Assembly: GCF_003573695.1 (NCBI RefSeq)
Contig: NC_039367.1
Span: 161,898,542-161,962,541 of the forward strand
Source of the DNA: Papaver somniferum
Taxonomy: Eukaryota > Streptophyta > Magnoliopsida > Ranunculales > Papaveraceae
Reading direction: 5' to 3'
Length of the DNA stretch: 64,000 nucleotides
How positions within the stretch are numbered: the first letter of the stretch is position 1; the number at the start of each line of letters is the position of its first letter. Positions 1 to 9,835 of this stretch are shown here, piece by piece. A model generated the notes under the pieces. That model had not been told where the DNA came from. It worked only from the letters and a program-made list of their open reading frames with translations, and made no database searches. A program made the translations under genes and the position numbers.

Positions 1-149
1 CAAGGCTTCTAGTCCGGGTCTTAAAAGAAAATTTATCTTTCCTGGATCCGTCCCTGGCTTGGACTCGTTCAAAAGGGAAACTCATGACAGTACCTCTAAT
101 TGCAGCACGTCTTTCACAGTTTGAACCATTGAAGACAGACTTCAAACCC

Positions 150-725
150 TCTGGAATTTTTACTATCAAATCGTTGTATTCACAGTTGGTGGCGACTCAC
201 GGAATACCAAACTTCCCTTCTCATTTCACCTGGCAACATGAAATTCCTCCAAAAATTTGCTTTCTGATGTGGAGCCTGATTCATGGTAAGTTGAACACGA
301 TCGATAGGCTTCAACAAAAAGGTATGGATATTGATAACAATTGTGCTTTATGTGGAGGAGGAGAGGAATCTCAGGACCATATTTTCTTACATTGTAAAGT
401 GGCTTATAAGATTTGGTGTAGCATAATACCAAATACAGGTTGGTGTTGGGTTGTTCCAGGTTCTATGAAAACTCTGGCGGAGATTTGGTTTACTCTCTTT
501 TCTGGTAACTTTGTTTGGAAATTTATTCCTTCTGCAATCATCAATTCGATTTGGAGGGAAAGGAATTGTAGAAGATTTGAAGAAAACTATATTTACAAAA
601 CAGATGATGACCTTATCTATGAAACAAAAACTTCTATCCTATTATGGGCAGTGGCTGCGGGGCGCAGAGTTCATTTGAACTTCTCATATACCGTGTCTTC
701 TAATTGGCAAGCTCTATTTCTGTAA
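150..725 (+). pseudogene. LINE reverse transcriptase C-terminal fragment (zf-RVT)
   Basis: The reading frame contains SGIFTIKSLY, then TWQHEIPPKICFLMW and the zinc-binding pattern CALC-x8-HIFLHC, followed by KIW. This order is typical of the zf-RVT domain that closes ORF2 of plant LINEs. The endonuclease and the reverse-transcriptase palm are absent, so the fragment cannot mobilise itself. The stop codon lies about 95 bp before the poly(A), the usual short LINE 3' UTR. The first 22 codons of the open frame (84-149) belong to the target site, not to the LINE. Confidence 0.85.
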
Positions 726-832
726 TATTTTTTTTGTTTTTTCACTTTTCGTTGTTTTTTTCTACCACTGGTAGATCTCCTGTACATTCCTTCTTCTTTT
801 ATTATTACCTCCTTTCAATCAAAAAAAAAAAA
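150..832 (+). mobile_element. 5'-truncated LINE (non-LTR retrotransposon), 3' end with poly(A)
   Basis: The segment starts abruptly inside reverse-transcriptase C-terminal coding sequence and ends in a run of about 13 A at 821-833. The 18-bp sequence AAGACAGACTTCAAACCC lies directly before it (132-149) and again at the end of the poly(A) (832-849). That is a textbook target-site duplication of target-primed reverse transcription, so both ends are fixed to within a base or two. Only about 680 bp of a multi-kb element was inserted, the usual 5' truncation. The longer open frame beginning at 84 is a chimera of target DNA and LINE. Confidence 0.9.
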
Positions 833-849
833 AGACAGACTTCAAACCC

Positions 850-1159
850 ATTTTCCCATAGTCTGTCTCGTGTGTGACTCGTGTTGACCCACGTCACAAC
901 GTACTGGTGCAATTGCCCGAATAATAACTGCTTTCAGACGGCATTCTTCCCTGACACCATTACATCTCGTCTCGTCCCGTCAAACCCCATCAGCTGTCTC
1001 ACTCTGGCCGTCTAGCTCTTTGCTCTCTCATTCACATTAGAAATGCGCACCCTTGGTCCTTAGGTTTAGTAGGGTAATTGTGGTTACCGGTGAAGGGTAC
1101 GTTTTGAGAGCAGTAAGTATGCTGATTGAAATAATTAAGATTGATTGAGATGTTGGGTG
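850..1159. other. Unassigned spacer
   Basis: Continuation of the pre-insertion target after the LINE. I see no convincing coding frame, repeat or RNA gene in these 310 bp. Confidence 0.5.
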
Positions 1160-2645
1160 CTGGGTTGCACGGACGCCCCATTTTCCGAGCCGTGTCCGCG
1201 TCGGACACGAGATGGACGTGGGACGCCGACACGCCGCGTGTCCGACGCATCAATTTGTGCGTTCTGTGCGCGTTTGATTTGGACGCACCAGTAATTCGAA
1301 TTTGACACGCTTTTTCCCTTCATTTTCAGTTAAATTTCTTCCTTTATTTTTAATATTATTAACTAAATGAAGAAAGACAATCATTCAGATCAATTATTTA
1401 GGTTTTTATTAGGGTTTTGTTATTGGAAATGACATCATATATATCGGAAAAAAATTTGATCCCGGAGTGCGGGGTCATTTTTGAACTAGCAGGATTATGG
1501 CCTTCGGATTTGGTGAGATATAATGTCACTAACTAAGATTTAACCCTAGTTAATCCGTATGTTTCACAAATATTTGTTTCTTGCATTTGTCATGAACATG
1601 ATATATTGTGATAATACTCCGATCGACTTATTTATCGTCGTCGTGAGAAAACCAATTACTACTGTGAAATTGTGCTAATACTATGAAATTGAATATATCG
1701 TGAGATGATGAAGACCATATGTTTTGACTTAAACATTGATCATCTTAACCTTGGCAATCTTGAGGCTGAATCGAAGAATGGTGTTCTTAGTTGGTAAACT
1801 TGGAATACATCTTCGTTCCAAATTTCATGGAATCAAGGCTATTAAAAAGGTCTACTAAAAATGGGTACTGATCATGATGATAAAAATGGAACAACCCTTT
1901 TTTTTCAGAAAATTAATCATTAACTTTTATTGATTATCACCATTGATTGATAAATCTTTTAGCCAATACGAACCAAAAATAATACGGATGATAATGCATA
2001 ATATACTTAAGGAACAACAAATCAAGAGATTGTGGTCAGGTCCTTTGATTAGTTTGGCAACAAGATATTATGGCGACAAAGATTTGGGTGATTATATATT
2101 CAGCCAACAAAATCATAAGACAAAAGATTCAGTAATTAACAAGCAGAGATAATGGAGAGGAAGACGGTTATGGATGTATACACTGTGCAAAGTTTACCAA
2201 TTACTCGGTGAGGTAACCAGGGTTAGTTCATAGTTAGGTGACCTCATATCTCACCAAATCCAAAGGCTATAATCCTCATAGTTCAAAAATGATCCCGCAC
2301 TCCGGGATCAAAATTCTTTCCATGTATATCTTTAGTTGGGTATGTGTTCAGGATATGCATTTTGATTGTGCCATGTGTTTAATAGTGATTAATTGTTTGA
2401 CCTTCGGTGTGTATTAACAAACGATATCTTTCTTTTTCTTTGAAATTTATACACATGTAGCATCATTTTCTAATTTTTAAGATCGAAACACTTGACTTTA
2501 CTGTATAAATACATGATTGTATATATAAATAATATAAATAAAATATGTATATACGTGTCCGCGTCTTAGTTTTCTTAGAATTTTGTAGTGTCCACATCCC
2601 GTCGTGTCGTGTCCGCGTCGACGCGTTCGCGTCTGTGCAACCCAG
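1160..2645. mobile_element. Non-autonomous TIR DNA transposon, host of a nested MITE
   Basis: The left end reads CTGGGTTGCACGGACGC and the right end is its inverted complement with one mismatch (2629-2645). Both ends continue into G/C-rich sequence with repeated GTGTCCGCGTCGG-type words. Flanks are GTTGGGTG on the left and GTTGGGGT on the right, a possible but imperfect TSD. No transposase frame is visible. About 880 bp of the interior is a second, nested element. The superfamily cannot be assigned from this alone. Confidence 0.6.
1446..2321. mobile_element. Mutator-like non-autonomous element (MULE-MITE) with long TIRs
   Basis: The first roughly 105 bp (from GGAAAAAAATTTGATCCCGG) match the reverse complement of the last roughly 105 bp (ending in CCGGGATCAAAATTCTTTCC). 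They share blocks such as GGATTTGGTGAGATAT near the inner edge. Flanks are ATATATATC (1437-1445) and ATGTATATC (2322-2330), a 9-bp TSD with one mismatch. A 9-bp TSD with TIRs near 100 bp is characteristic of Mutator-like elements. The interior is AT-rich; one 69-codon frame at 1943-2152 resembles nothing I know. Confidence 0.8.
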
Positions 2646-3598
2646 GTTGGGGTAACTTTTAGTCATCTCCGAGATGAATTATTCCAGGAAAGTGAACGGT
2701 TGAGTTTTGGACCTCGGTTGTAGAGTAATAAGTAGAAATGGCGCGAGATTTCCATTCCCCCCCCCCCCCCCCAAAATCCAGTTTCAAATGAACCCGCCAT
2801 AAGAAGAAATGGCGCGAAAGACCAACACCCTATTCACTGCCTTAAAAGAAAACGTTAGCATTGGGATTTTTTCTTCCATGGCAGACTAAGAACAAAGGTA
2901 TAACCCAAACCCTAATTATTATTCTTTTCCATTTCTACATTAATATAGTTGATTTTGCTGGAAAATTGATTTATTATGCATGATTTTAACTTTATTTGTA
3001 TTGCAGTTAGGGCTTATGGTGAGTGTTATGTATTGGGTTCTTCTTAGATTCTGGATTTTTATATGTATGAAATTCTTGTGAAAATCTATCTATGGACTAG
3101 CTCTATATTCTGTCATATCTATTCCTGGTTAATTGATGTTCTCATCAAGTAGTATTATTTGTTCTACTGGTTGCTTATGTACATATTGATGGTTTTAAGT
3201 GTAAACCTAGACATTGAAACCTGGATCAATGTATTAAGTGTGTGAACATATTAGTTGTTATTGTGTCTTCATGTCCAATTTGTTTTCGATCAATGCAATT
3301 CTTCTTTTACAGATCAAAAAAAAAAAGAAAAAAAATTCATTTGCAATCGTGTTTGGGTTTGTATGGTTCTAATGCAACATTTTTTCTGTAAGTTTGACAC
3401 ATTGAAATGAGAAATTCATGACTGTCCCTTTAATTGCAGGATGTTTTTCATTGTTTTGACCGACATTCATTCAATTTACTAAACCTGCTACCATTATATC
3501 TAGTCAAACCGTATCAACGGCCTCACTCTCCGGCACTTATAAGTGTAAATTGTGAACCCTTAATCAGTACCCCTACCACACACTACACAGTAGCAAAA
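2646..3598 (+). other. Spacer with poly-C tract and possible 5' leader exons
   Basis: It holds a 16-nt C run at 2757-2772. The word AGAAATGGCGCGA occurs at 2733 and again near 2805. A plausible short intron runs from AAAG|GTATAACC near 2896 to TTGTATTGCAG near 3006, and another acceptor-like TTTAATTGCAG ends at 3439. An A-rich tract lies at 3316-3338. These could be 5' UTR exons of the ORF at 3599, but no transcript evidence is available. Confidence 0.35.
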
Positions 3599-4609
3599 AT
3601 GGGTTCTGCAAAAGATGCGAGTGTCCTCAACATAGATAGATCAGCAAGCAAATGCAAGCCTCTTACTAAACGCAAGCGCCGTGTTCATCATCTCATTGGA
3701 AAAGTACTTTACTGTCCCAGATGCAGAGACAATGAAATTAGAGAAGCTAAGAAAGATGCTATCACAGATATTAAAGAAGCTTGGAAGGATAATATCGATA
3801 CTAGCGACTTCATCATTAAGCAGCTTAAAGATGATACCTTACGTATTAGTTTTCAAGACCCATTAGATAAGCAATGGGTCATGGATGGAAAACCATGGCT
3901 ACTAGGTTATCAAGGTCATCTTCTGATGCTAGATGAATGGGGTACTCTTGATAGTGACTTGTTTCAAACTTGTCCATTTTGGGTTCAGGCTCATGGTATT
4001 CCTAACAAGTTAATGTCTAAAGAATTGGGTTATGATATTGGAAAAGTTTTTGGTGCTGATCAACCATTGCAGGTTGATTTTGATGAAAATGCAAGGCCTG
4101 ATTTTTTGAGGTTTAGGGTGATGGTTAATGTGCCGGAAAGAGTGAGAACTGGGTGTTGGTTAGCTCTTCCTAAGAATGATAATGATGACGATAAGCTACT
4201 GTGGGTGTGTTTTACTTACGAGGAATTACCTTATATGTGTTTCCTTTGTGGATTCATTGGTCATCATACAAATAGGTGTGATGAATATCTAGGCATGGAA
4301 GAAATCGAGGAAAAACACAACACCATCATCATCAATGGGGATGTTCTTGAGAATATAAAACCACCAGTGGTTCGTGAAGGGCAAATAATAAGAGATATGA
4401 GTATTAGAGGTTATGGGAATTGGTTGGAGGATCAATCTCAGTTTGAGGAAGGTGCAAGATACTATAATCTTGATGGTCATTTATTCTGTACTGAGGATGG
4501 ATATAGAAGGGAAGGCAGAATTGTTGTGCCAAAATATAACACGAGCAAAACTTGTGGCTATGAATTAAGTGATGATGTCATTAGCGTTGTTCTCCAACCA
4601 AAGCCTTAG
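3599..4609 (+). CDS. DUF4283 / CCHC zinc-knuckle protein, LINE ORF1-like
   Basis: An uninterrupted 336-aa frame starting at the ATG of MGSAKDAS; a longer frame from 3434 looks like leader. An N-terminal basic stretch (KPLTKRKRRVHH) is followed by a DUF4283-like region (FQDPLDKQWVMDGKPWLL, then FWVQAHGIPNKLMSKELG). A zinc knuckle CFLCGFIGHHTNRC (CX2CX4HX4C) sits at about residues 214-227. This order is that of the nucleic-acid-binding ORF1 of plant LINEs and of gene copies derived from them. No ORF2 follows, and the frame has no stops although elements around it are decayed. It may be an isolated ORF1 or a domesticated copy. A basic N-terminus and an acidic C-terminal tail are visible; function is inferred only from family. 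Confidence 0.65.
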   Translation: MGSAKDASVLNIDRSASKCKPLTKRKRRVHHLIGKVLYCPRCRDNEIREAKKDAITDIKEAWKDNIDTSDFIIKQLKDDTLRISFQDPLDKQWVMDGKPWLLGYQGHLLMLDEWGTLDSDLFQTCPFWVQAHGIPNKLMSKELGYDIGKVFGADQPLQVDFDENARPDFLRFRVMVNVPERVRTGCWLALPKNDNDDDKLLWVCFTYEELPYMCFLCGFIGHHTNRCDEYLGMEEIEEKHNTIIINGDVLENIKPPVVREGQIIRDMSIRGYGNWLEDQSQFEEGARYYNLDGHLFCTEDGYRREGRIVVPKYNTSKTCGYELSDDVISVVLQPKP

Positions 4610-5640
4610 ATTTGATGGTGTTGTTCATCAAAGTTCATGATAACTTTAATTTATTGTTTTTTTAGTCTAAAGACACATTTTGCAAAATTATGTCATGGAC
4701 CAAACTTGAATATTTGTTTTCTTTTGGGGTAGTTTCTCTGCTTGATGTCATTAGGGAAGTTGGTTGGTTTAGTAATGCAAAAATGCTATCGTTAATGTAG
4801 TACTTTTGAAGGCTTTTGATTAAATGCAATCCTAGTTGATGTTTATCATTTACAAAGATGTCTTTGTTCTGTATTACTTCAATTCCATTATGGAAAATTC
4901 TTGTGTAATCTCTTGAATTTTCTATCACTAAAATGATGATTAAGCAAAAAACAAAAAAGGATTGCTGTTCAAATTAACCAATTACTCATAGATACTCATA
5001 GATTAGTGAAAATTTTTGAGTTTTCTATCAACACATAATGTACACAATAATATTATGTGAATTCTGAGTCTTATTAAGGTTTTGCTAATGATACAGAGAA
5101 TTCACATGACGTTTGATTCTCAGCTTGTCCATCCTTGGTTTCCACTGTAGTAGCATTTATGTTACTTGCGAATTTATGATTTCGGTTATTACAGTCATTA
5201 CAATGTATGCATTCTCTCTTTTATTCAAGTAAAAAGCTTCACTATGTTTCTTTTGCTATTCTCGTTGTTGCGCACATCTCAATTTTGGCTACAACTTGAG
5301 CATGAATTAGTTACAGGATAGCTAGGATGTCATATTGTGGGATTAATTTAGTAGTACAACAATACACTTGTGGTCCAGTCCAGTTCAACAAGAAGAAAGC
5401 TTAATTCAAACACTTGTGAAAATTTGTTACTTGAAATTTATGTTCGCTTGCTTGGCTTCTAATAATCTAATAATAAGTCTTGTATGTGAAATTTCATTGT
5501 TTTTATGCTTGTGTAGCATTCCACTGAGCTCCAACATTCGCGTTGCTAATTCTGGGCTTAGGCTGATTCCTTGTAGACTTCCGTTATCAAAGATCGACAG
5601 TAGTCCCAAAGTTGTTGATCCACATGAAGGCGCGCGGGTA
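4610..5640. other. AT-rich spacer between two genes
   Basis: 3' flank of the DUF4283 ORF and upstream region of the next gene. Short open frames here have no recognisable motif, and I see no repeat with a partner elsewhere in the window. Confidence 0.5.
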
Positions 5641-5978
5641 TAACCCATCCACAAAAATCCCGTCCAAACAAAATTGACACAAAAACCCCAAATATCCTGT
5701 CTAAACTACCCTCCCATAATTCAACCCAAAAGAACCGACAAAACCACCTCCATTCACAAAAAAACACAAAAACCTCCGCTCTCTTCCGTATCTCCTTCAA
5801 AACCAACCAGAAAATTCTCAGATCTGCTATAACTCCTTCATCCCGTAGCGAAAGTGAAAACTGATTCTCGATTTCAACTTCTTATCTTCTTCGATGATTA
5901 CGTATTTCAACCATTGACGCAAAATCTGAGCTAAATCAATTCATTTTTCTGACCTAAAATTGTCTAAAAACAACAAAA

Positions 5979-7256
5979 ATGGCGAAGGAAAAAAATCAAC
6001 AGGAGAAAAAGAAAGATGATAAGGTTAGGAAAACTGCGAAACCAGCTACAAAAGGTAAGAAATCTTATCATTATTCTTCAATGGTTTATGTTTCACTTTT
6101 TTGATGTAACCAGATTTTTTGGGTTTAGGTTTCATTTGTTTTTTTGGGTTTCCAGTTTGATTTAGGTTTCATCATTTTTTGGGTTTTCAGTTTGATTTTA
6201 GGTTTCATCTGTTAGTTTTAGATTTCATTTGTTAGGTTTAGGTTTCAATTGAAAATTAATTTCAATTTTGGGTGTGTTTATTTCTTGTGTATTTTGTTGG
6301 CCTTGTTTATTTCTTATTTCTTTTTTCTTTTTGATGAAACCAAATTCGAGTTACATCATCTTCAATTAATGGTGAAAAACAGTTTTCTATTGTTGTTGGA
6401 GTAATCAGATTTTTGATGAAACCACATTTCATTTTCTGTTTCTTGATGAAACCAAAATTGGTTTCATCATATTTTTAGTTATTGGTTTACTTCTAGAGTT
6501 ATTGTTTGTGGACCTAATTATTCTTATGGTTTCATCACCTATAATTGATTATGGTTTCATCATTTTTCAAGTGTATATCTTATGGTTTCATCATTACAAG
6601 TGTATATATTATGGTTTCATCATTTGTTCGTGCTTATGGTTTCATCATTACAAGTGTATATCTTATGGTTTCATCACTTTTCAATTATGCACAGTTTCAT
6701 CACTTCGTTCGTGCTTATGGTTTCATCATTTGTCAAGTGTAATCTTATGGTTTCATCATTTATATTTATTATTCTCTTATGGTTTACTTTTGGTTTCACA
6801 ATAGTTACAAAAAGAGATAGAGAACCGTACAGGTGTTCATTGCATCATTTGTGCGAGCTAGCAGTGGAAATTAAGGCGTTGTTAAAAAACAAGCAACTGC
6901 ATTTGAAAGCTCTCAAATCATGTCCATTCTGGCGATTCTTTGAGCCGTTCTATGATGGCGTAATGAACGAAGAAGAGCTCATCAAAAAGACAAAAGCATT
7001 AATTATGTTTTTAAGTTCAATTGAAAACAGACTTGATGGTAAGCTCCCATATTGTTTCAAAATAGCAAGATCAAGGAAAATGAATCTGCGGACCATTCCC
7101 GAACACTTTGCTGTGACTTTTGGTCTACAGATGGTGAATTCTGTAGAAGCAGACGACATTGATGGAGAGCTGGTTAAAAGGGTTAACGTCTTCGTGGCCA
7201 CGTATTTTCGTGTAAATAAAAAAAGACGAGAAAAACCGATACTGAAGATCGTATGC
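5979..7256 (+). pseudogene. Two-exon gene of unknown function, cut by element A
   Basis: Exon 1 (5979-6054) encodes a Lys-rich N-terminus, MAKEKNQQEKKKDDKVRKT, and ends AAAG|GTAAGA. Exon 2 begins after TTTCACAATAG at 6805. The join is in phase: one leftover base plus TT gives Val, continuing TKRDREPYRC. Exon 2 contains SCPFWRFFEPFYDG, a helical stretch and IPEHFAVTFGLQ. The spacing recalls DUF1985-type domains of plant Ulp1-like transposon-captured genes, a weak resemblance. The frame meets the LTR of element A at 7257; sequence resuming at 15343 encodes a plausible continuation (EAAKDETRADDFVKFF) in another frame, so a small indel also occurred, perhaps in the A run near 7218. A 5' UTR probably lies in 5640-5978. 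Confidence 0.5.
6520..6790 (+). repeat. Intronic minisatellite, ATGGTTTCATCATT units
   Basis: About nine units of 24-32 bp, each starting ATGGTTTCATCA, alternate between ACAAGTGTATAT and TTCGTGCTT tails. They lie in the intron of the interrupted gene. The upstream part of the intron (about 6090-6480) holds diverged copies in both orientations (GGTTTCATC and TTGATGAAACC). The frames that cross this array translate to VSSF/WFHH repeats and are not real proteins. Confidence 0.85.
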
Positions 7257-8749
7257 TGATAGACATATTTTTGTTTCTGATTTGTCTCGATTCTATATAT
7301 TGATAGTTCTTATTCTTGTATTTATTTTGGTATTTTATCTCTTTGTAGGTGTTTTTGGAGAAATAAGCTTTTGCGGCGAAATTGGCTCAAAACGTGGCAT
7401 TTGAACCTCCGTAGCAGACGTACCAGTGACATCCCAGAAATACCCCGGAGGAACCCCGAGAAAAATGTTGAAAACATCCCAAAAAAATTACTAAACGGAC
7501 CCAAGGGACAAGTGTTATACGGACTCCGGAAGCGGATAAGGGGTAACCTTTCCCTTTCACGTTCAAAAACTGAAATTGGCTGGAAAAAAATGGCAGCAAC
7601 GAGCGAAACTTGGTTCAAATTTCTCGCTGTTTTAGAGAGATTCAATCGCTGGAATTTGTTGGGATGGACGTGATTAAGCATAACAGGCTTGGTATGGGCA
7701 CTGGAATGGATTGAATTGGGCTAGAAATTGATTTGGAGCAAAACAGGGAAAGTTTTTATACACGGGACCCTATTGAGATTATTTTTAGAAGTTCTAGAGA
7801 GACTAAAGACCTAAAAATCTTTCCAAAGATACATATCTATCTAAGGAAGAGTTTGAGACAATCGGGAAAGCTCAGAAACGCGTGGAACAATTTAGAGAAA
7901 AGATTATTGTCGTAACTGCCAAGAAAAGAAAAGAAGAGATTTCGAGAAGATTTTGGAGAGATTTAATCGGACTTTTTGATATAAATAGATTGGTTGGGTC
8001 ATATAGAAGAGGATTCGAAAGTTTGGGAACCTTAGGAGAGCCATAGAAGAAGAAATCAGAGTTTGATCAAAATATTTTTCTGCTGCTGCTGCTGAAGAAC
8101 ACGAGGAACAAACCCTCATTGACAGTCGTTCTTCAACAGTGACAAGGACCAGCGGCTGACGGTCTTAAAACAACAACGTAGCAGCACTTTTAATTTGTCG
8201 TTCTTCTGTGACCCTTTCTGGCAGTCTTAAACTCACTGCTTTAGCACTATTTCATCTTTTAATCAAATTTTGGGCTATAACATGTATTTTGAGCAATTGA
8301 TTAATATGAGGAGCTAAACCCAAATACTGGGATGACGGAGGAAGCCCTATTTCACGCATGTGGTAATTCTAATAATTCTTTTATGACTATTTGCATTGAT
8401 TTTTAATCGATTTATGATTTTTATTGAATGGGTGTGATTTCGTTTGATGGTGCATGCTTGGTCTATGTATTTTTGATACATCATGCTTTTGATTTACAAT
8501 CATTGCTTTTCAAAAATCTACTTTTTGGCAAAGAATAAGAGTCCATATTTTTAATATTTGATCTATAATTGATTGGAATTATTATTTGAATCACATGAAT
8601 GGAATTTGGTGGAATCCTGAGTCTCAGTCTCTCTCGACATTGTGACAAACCTTTTGTATATATATTTTCTATTTTTATTTTAAGTCCAGAACCCAATCTT
8701 ATCGAGTCCGAGTTGAACGAACTTTACTACCACTTTCAAAACTACATCA
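7257..8749 (+). repeat. 5' LTR of element A
   Basis: 1493 bp, TG...CA termini. A TATA box (GATATAAATAG) lies near 7978. A CTG repeat lies at 8080-8094. Its counterpart is at 13893-15342. Confidence 0.88.
7977..7990 (+). promoter_or_regulatory. LTR promoter TATA box, element A
   Basis: GATATAAATAGATTGG in the 5' LTR, repeated at about 14580 in the 3' LTR. Its position about two thirds into the LTR suits the U3/R boundary. Confidence 0.6.
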
Positions 8750-8754
8750 ATTTT

Positions 8755-8771
8755 TGGCGCCGCCGATGCGG
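8755..8771 (+). other. Primer binding site, element A
   Basis: TGGCGCCGCCGATGCGG starts five bases after the LTR. The first eight bases match the complement of the plant tRNA-Asp 3' end, the primer typical of Athila elements; the rest is degenerate. Element C keeps a nearly perfect version. Confidence 0.65.
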
Positions 8772-9108
8772 ATTTGTATTAGGTTTTAGGTTTTAGATTT
8801 ATTTTATTTATTTTAGAATTTTTGTTCTCTTTTACGCCTTTGGTATTTTTCGATTCTTTTTAGATTGGAGCGAAGCTACAAGGAAAGAAAAAAGTACTAT
8901 AAAAGGAAAGCATCGCCAAAGAAGGAAAAAAGAGAGGAATCCAAAAGGAGTGAAGAAGAGGATTTTGTATATAGTTATTTTGTTTTATTTTTAGAAACTG
9001 TAAATAGGGTTTTATTTTTTGTAATTTTTCTTTTTATTTTTGGACACTTTTTGGACTTTATTTTTGGACTGGGACATTATTATTTTTAAACCCTATGGAA
9101 GGGTTGGT

Positions 9109-9790
9109 TTAAATAAAAACTGTGTGCAGAGAAGGACGGTGATTACGATATCGCCTCAGCCCCTCGGGTTGGTACATGACATAGGAGTCGTGGCCTGAGT
9201 CGATTTCAGCGGTTCTTCGCCCGTCTGGTACGGGAGGTAAGTTTTTCGAAACACCAGCGAATCCCCTGTCAGCGGGTTTACTGTATTCCTTCGTTTGCAT
9301 ATTTGCTGAGGACTTGAAAACGGCTGCTTTAATTTCCTAGTAAAGGGCAAGGACTGGCTATACAAGATAAGGGTTCGGATTTCATCACCGTTCTTTTCTT
9401 GCTCGCCTTAGGAAAACGAAACCAAACGCGAACCTAAGCCTAAAGTTTTGACTAGAACGAGACCGATAGGGTAACGAGCTTAATAGGAAAGTCGTTCGAA
9501 AAATATTGGTTACTCTTTTAAGCATACTTCGAAGTTCATGATGGTTTTTGTGAGTTGAATGCGTGACTGCGCCGCCTTGTAACCGGTGAGGCCTTGGGTA
9601 TCAAAGCTCCACTGAGCTTCCCTCGCCTCGATTCAACTTACTTTGACTCGGATTGATTCCATAGGGGTTTGCTCAGATTGTAACGAGTTCCTTCTCGAAA
9701 GAATAGAAGCTGGTCTAGAAATAATCTAAGTGGAACCATCATGCTTTTCGTTTGCTAGAAAATTAGGTTTGATTTGGTTGAGTCAGCCTT
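9109..9790 (+). ncRNA. Conserved 5' leader of element A
   Basis: No credible ORF. The stretch is strikingly similar to 27640-28330 of element B, including ATTACGATATCG, GTCGTGGCC and GGTTCTTCGCCCGTCTGGTA, and over the following about 500 bp. The LTRs of A and B are much less alike. A selected RNA role such as packaging, dimerisation or translation is an inference. Confidence 0.45.
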
Positions 9791-9835
9791 ATTTTGTGAT
9801 TGCATAGAATCCCAAATATCTCGATAGTGCCAGCA

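Noticed and set aside
1032..1323. Minus-strand frames over the left end of the TIR element (MMRRTRGVSASHVH)
   Set aside because: They cross the transposon boundary and reflect its G/C-rich terminal words.
6502..6804. Plus-strand frames with WFHH and MVSSF repeats
   Set aside because: Translations of the intronic minisatellite in different frames; the repeat period, not coding, keeps them open.
7322..7681. Opposing frames in the LTR of element A (also at 13958-14327)
   Set aside because: Shadow frames present in both LTRs with frame differences; no protein family resemblance.
8080..8094. CTG-repeat microsatellite as an independent feature
   Set aside because: Short, and shared by the LTRs of elements A and B with small length changes; noted only in the LTR entries.
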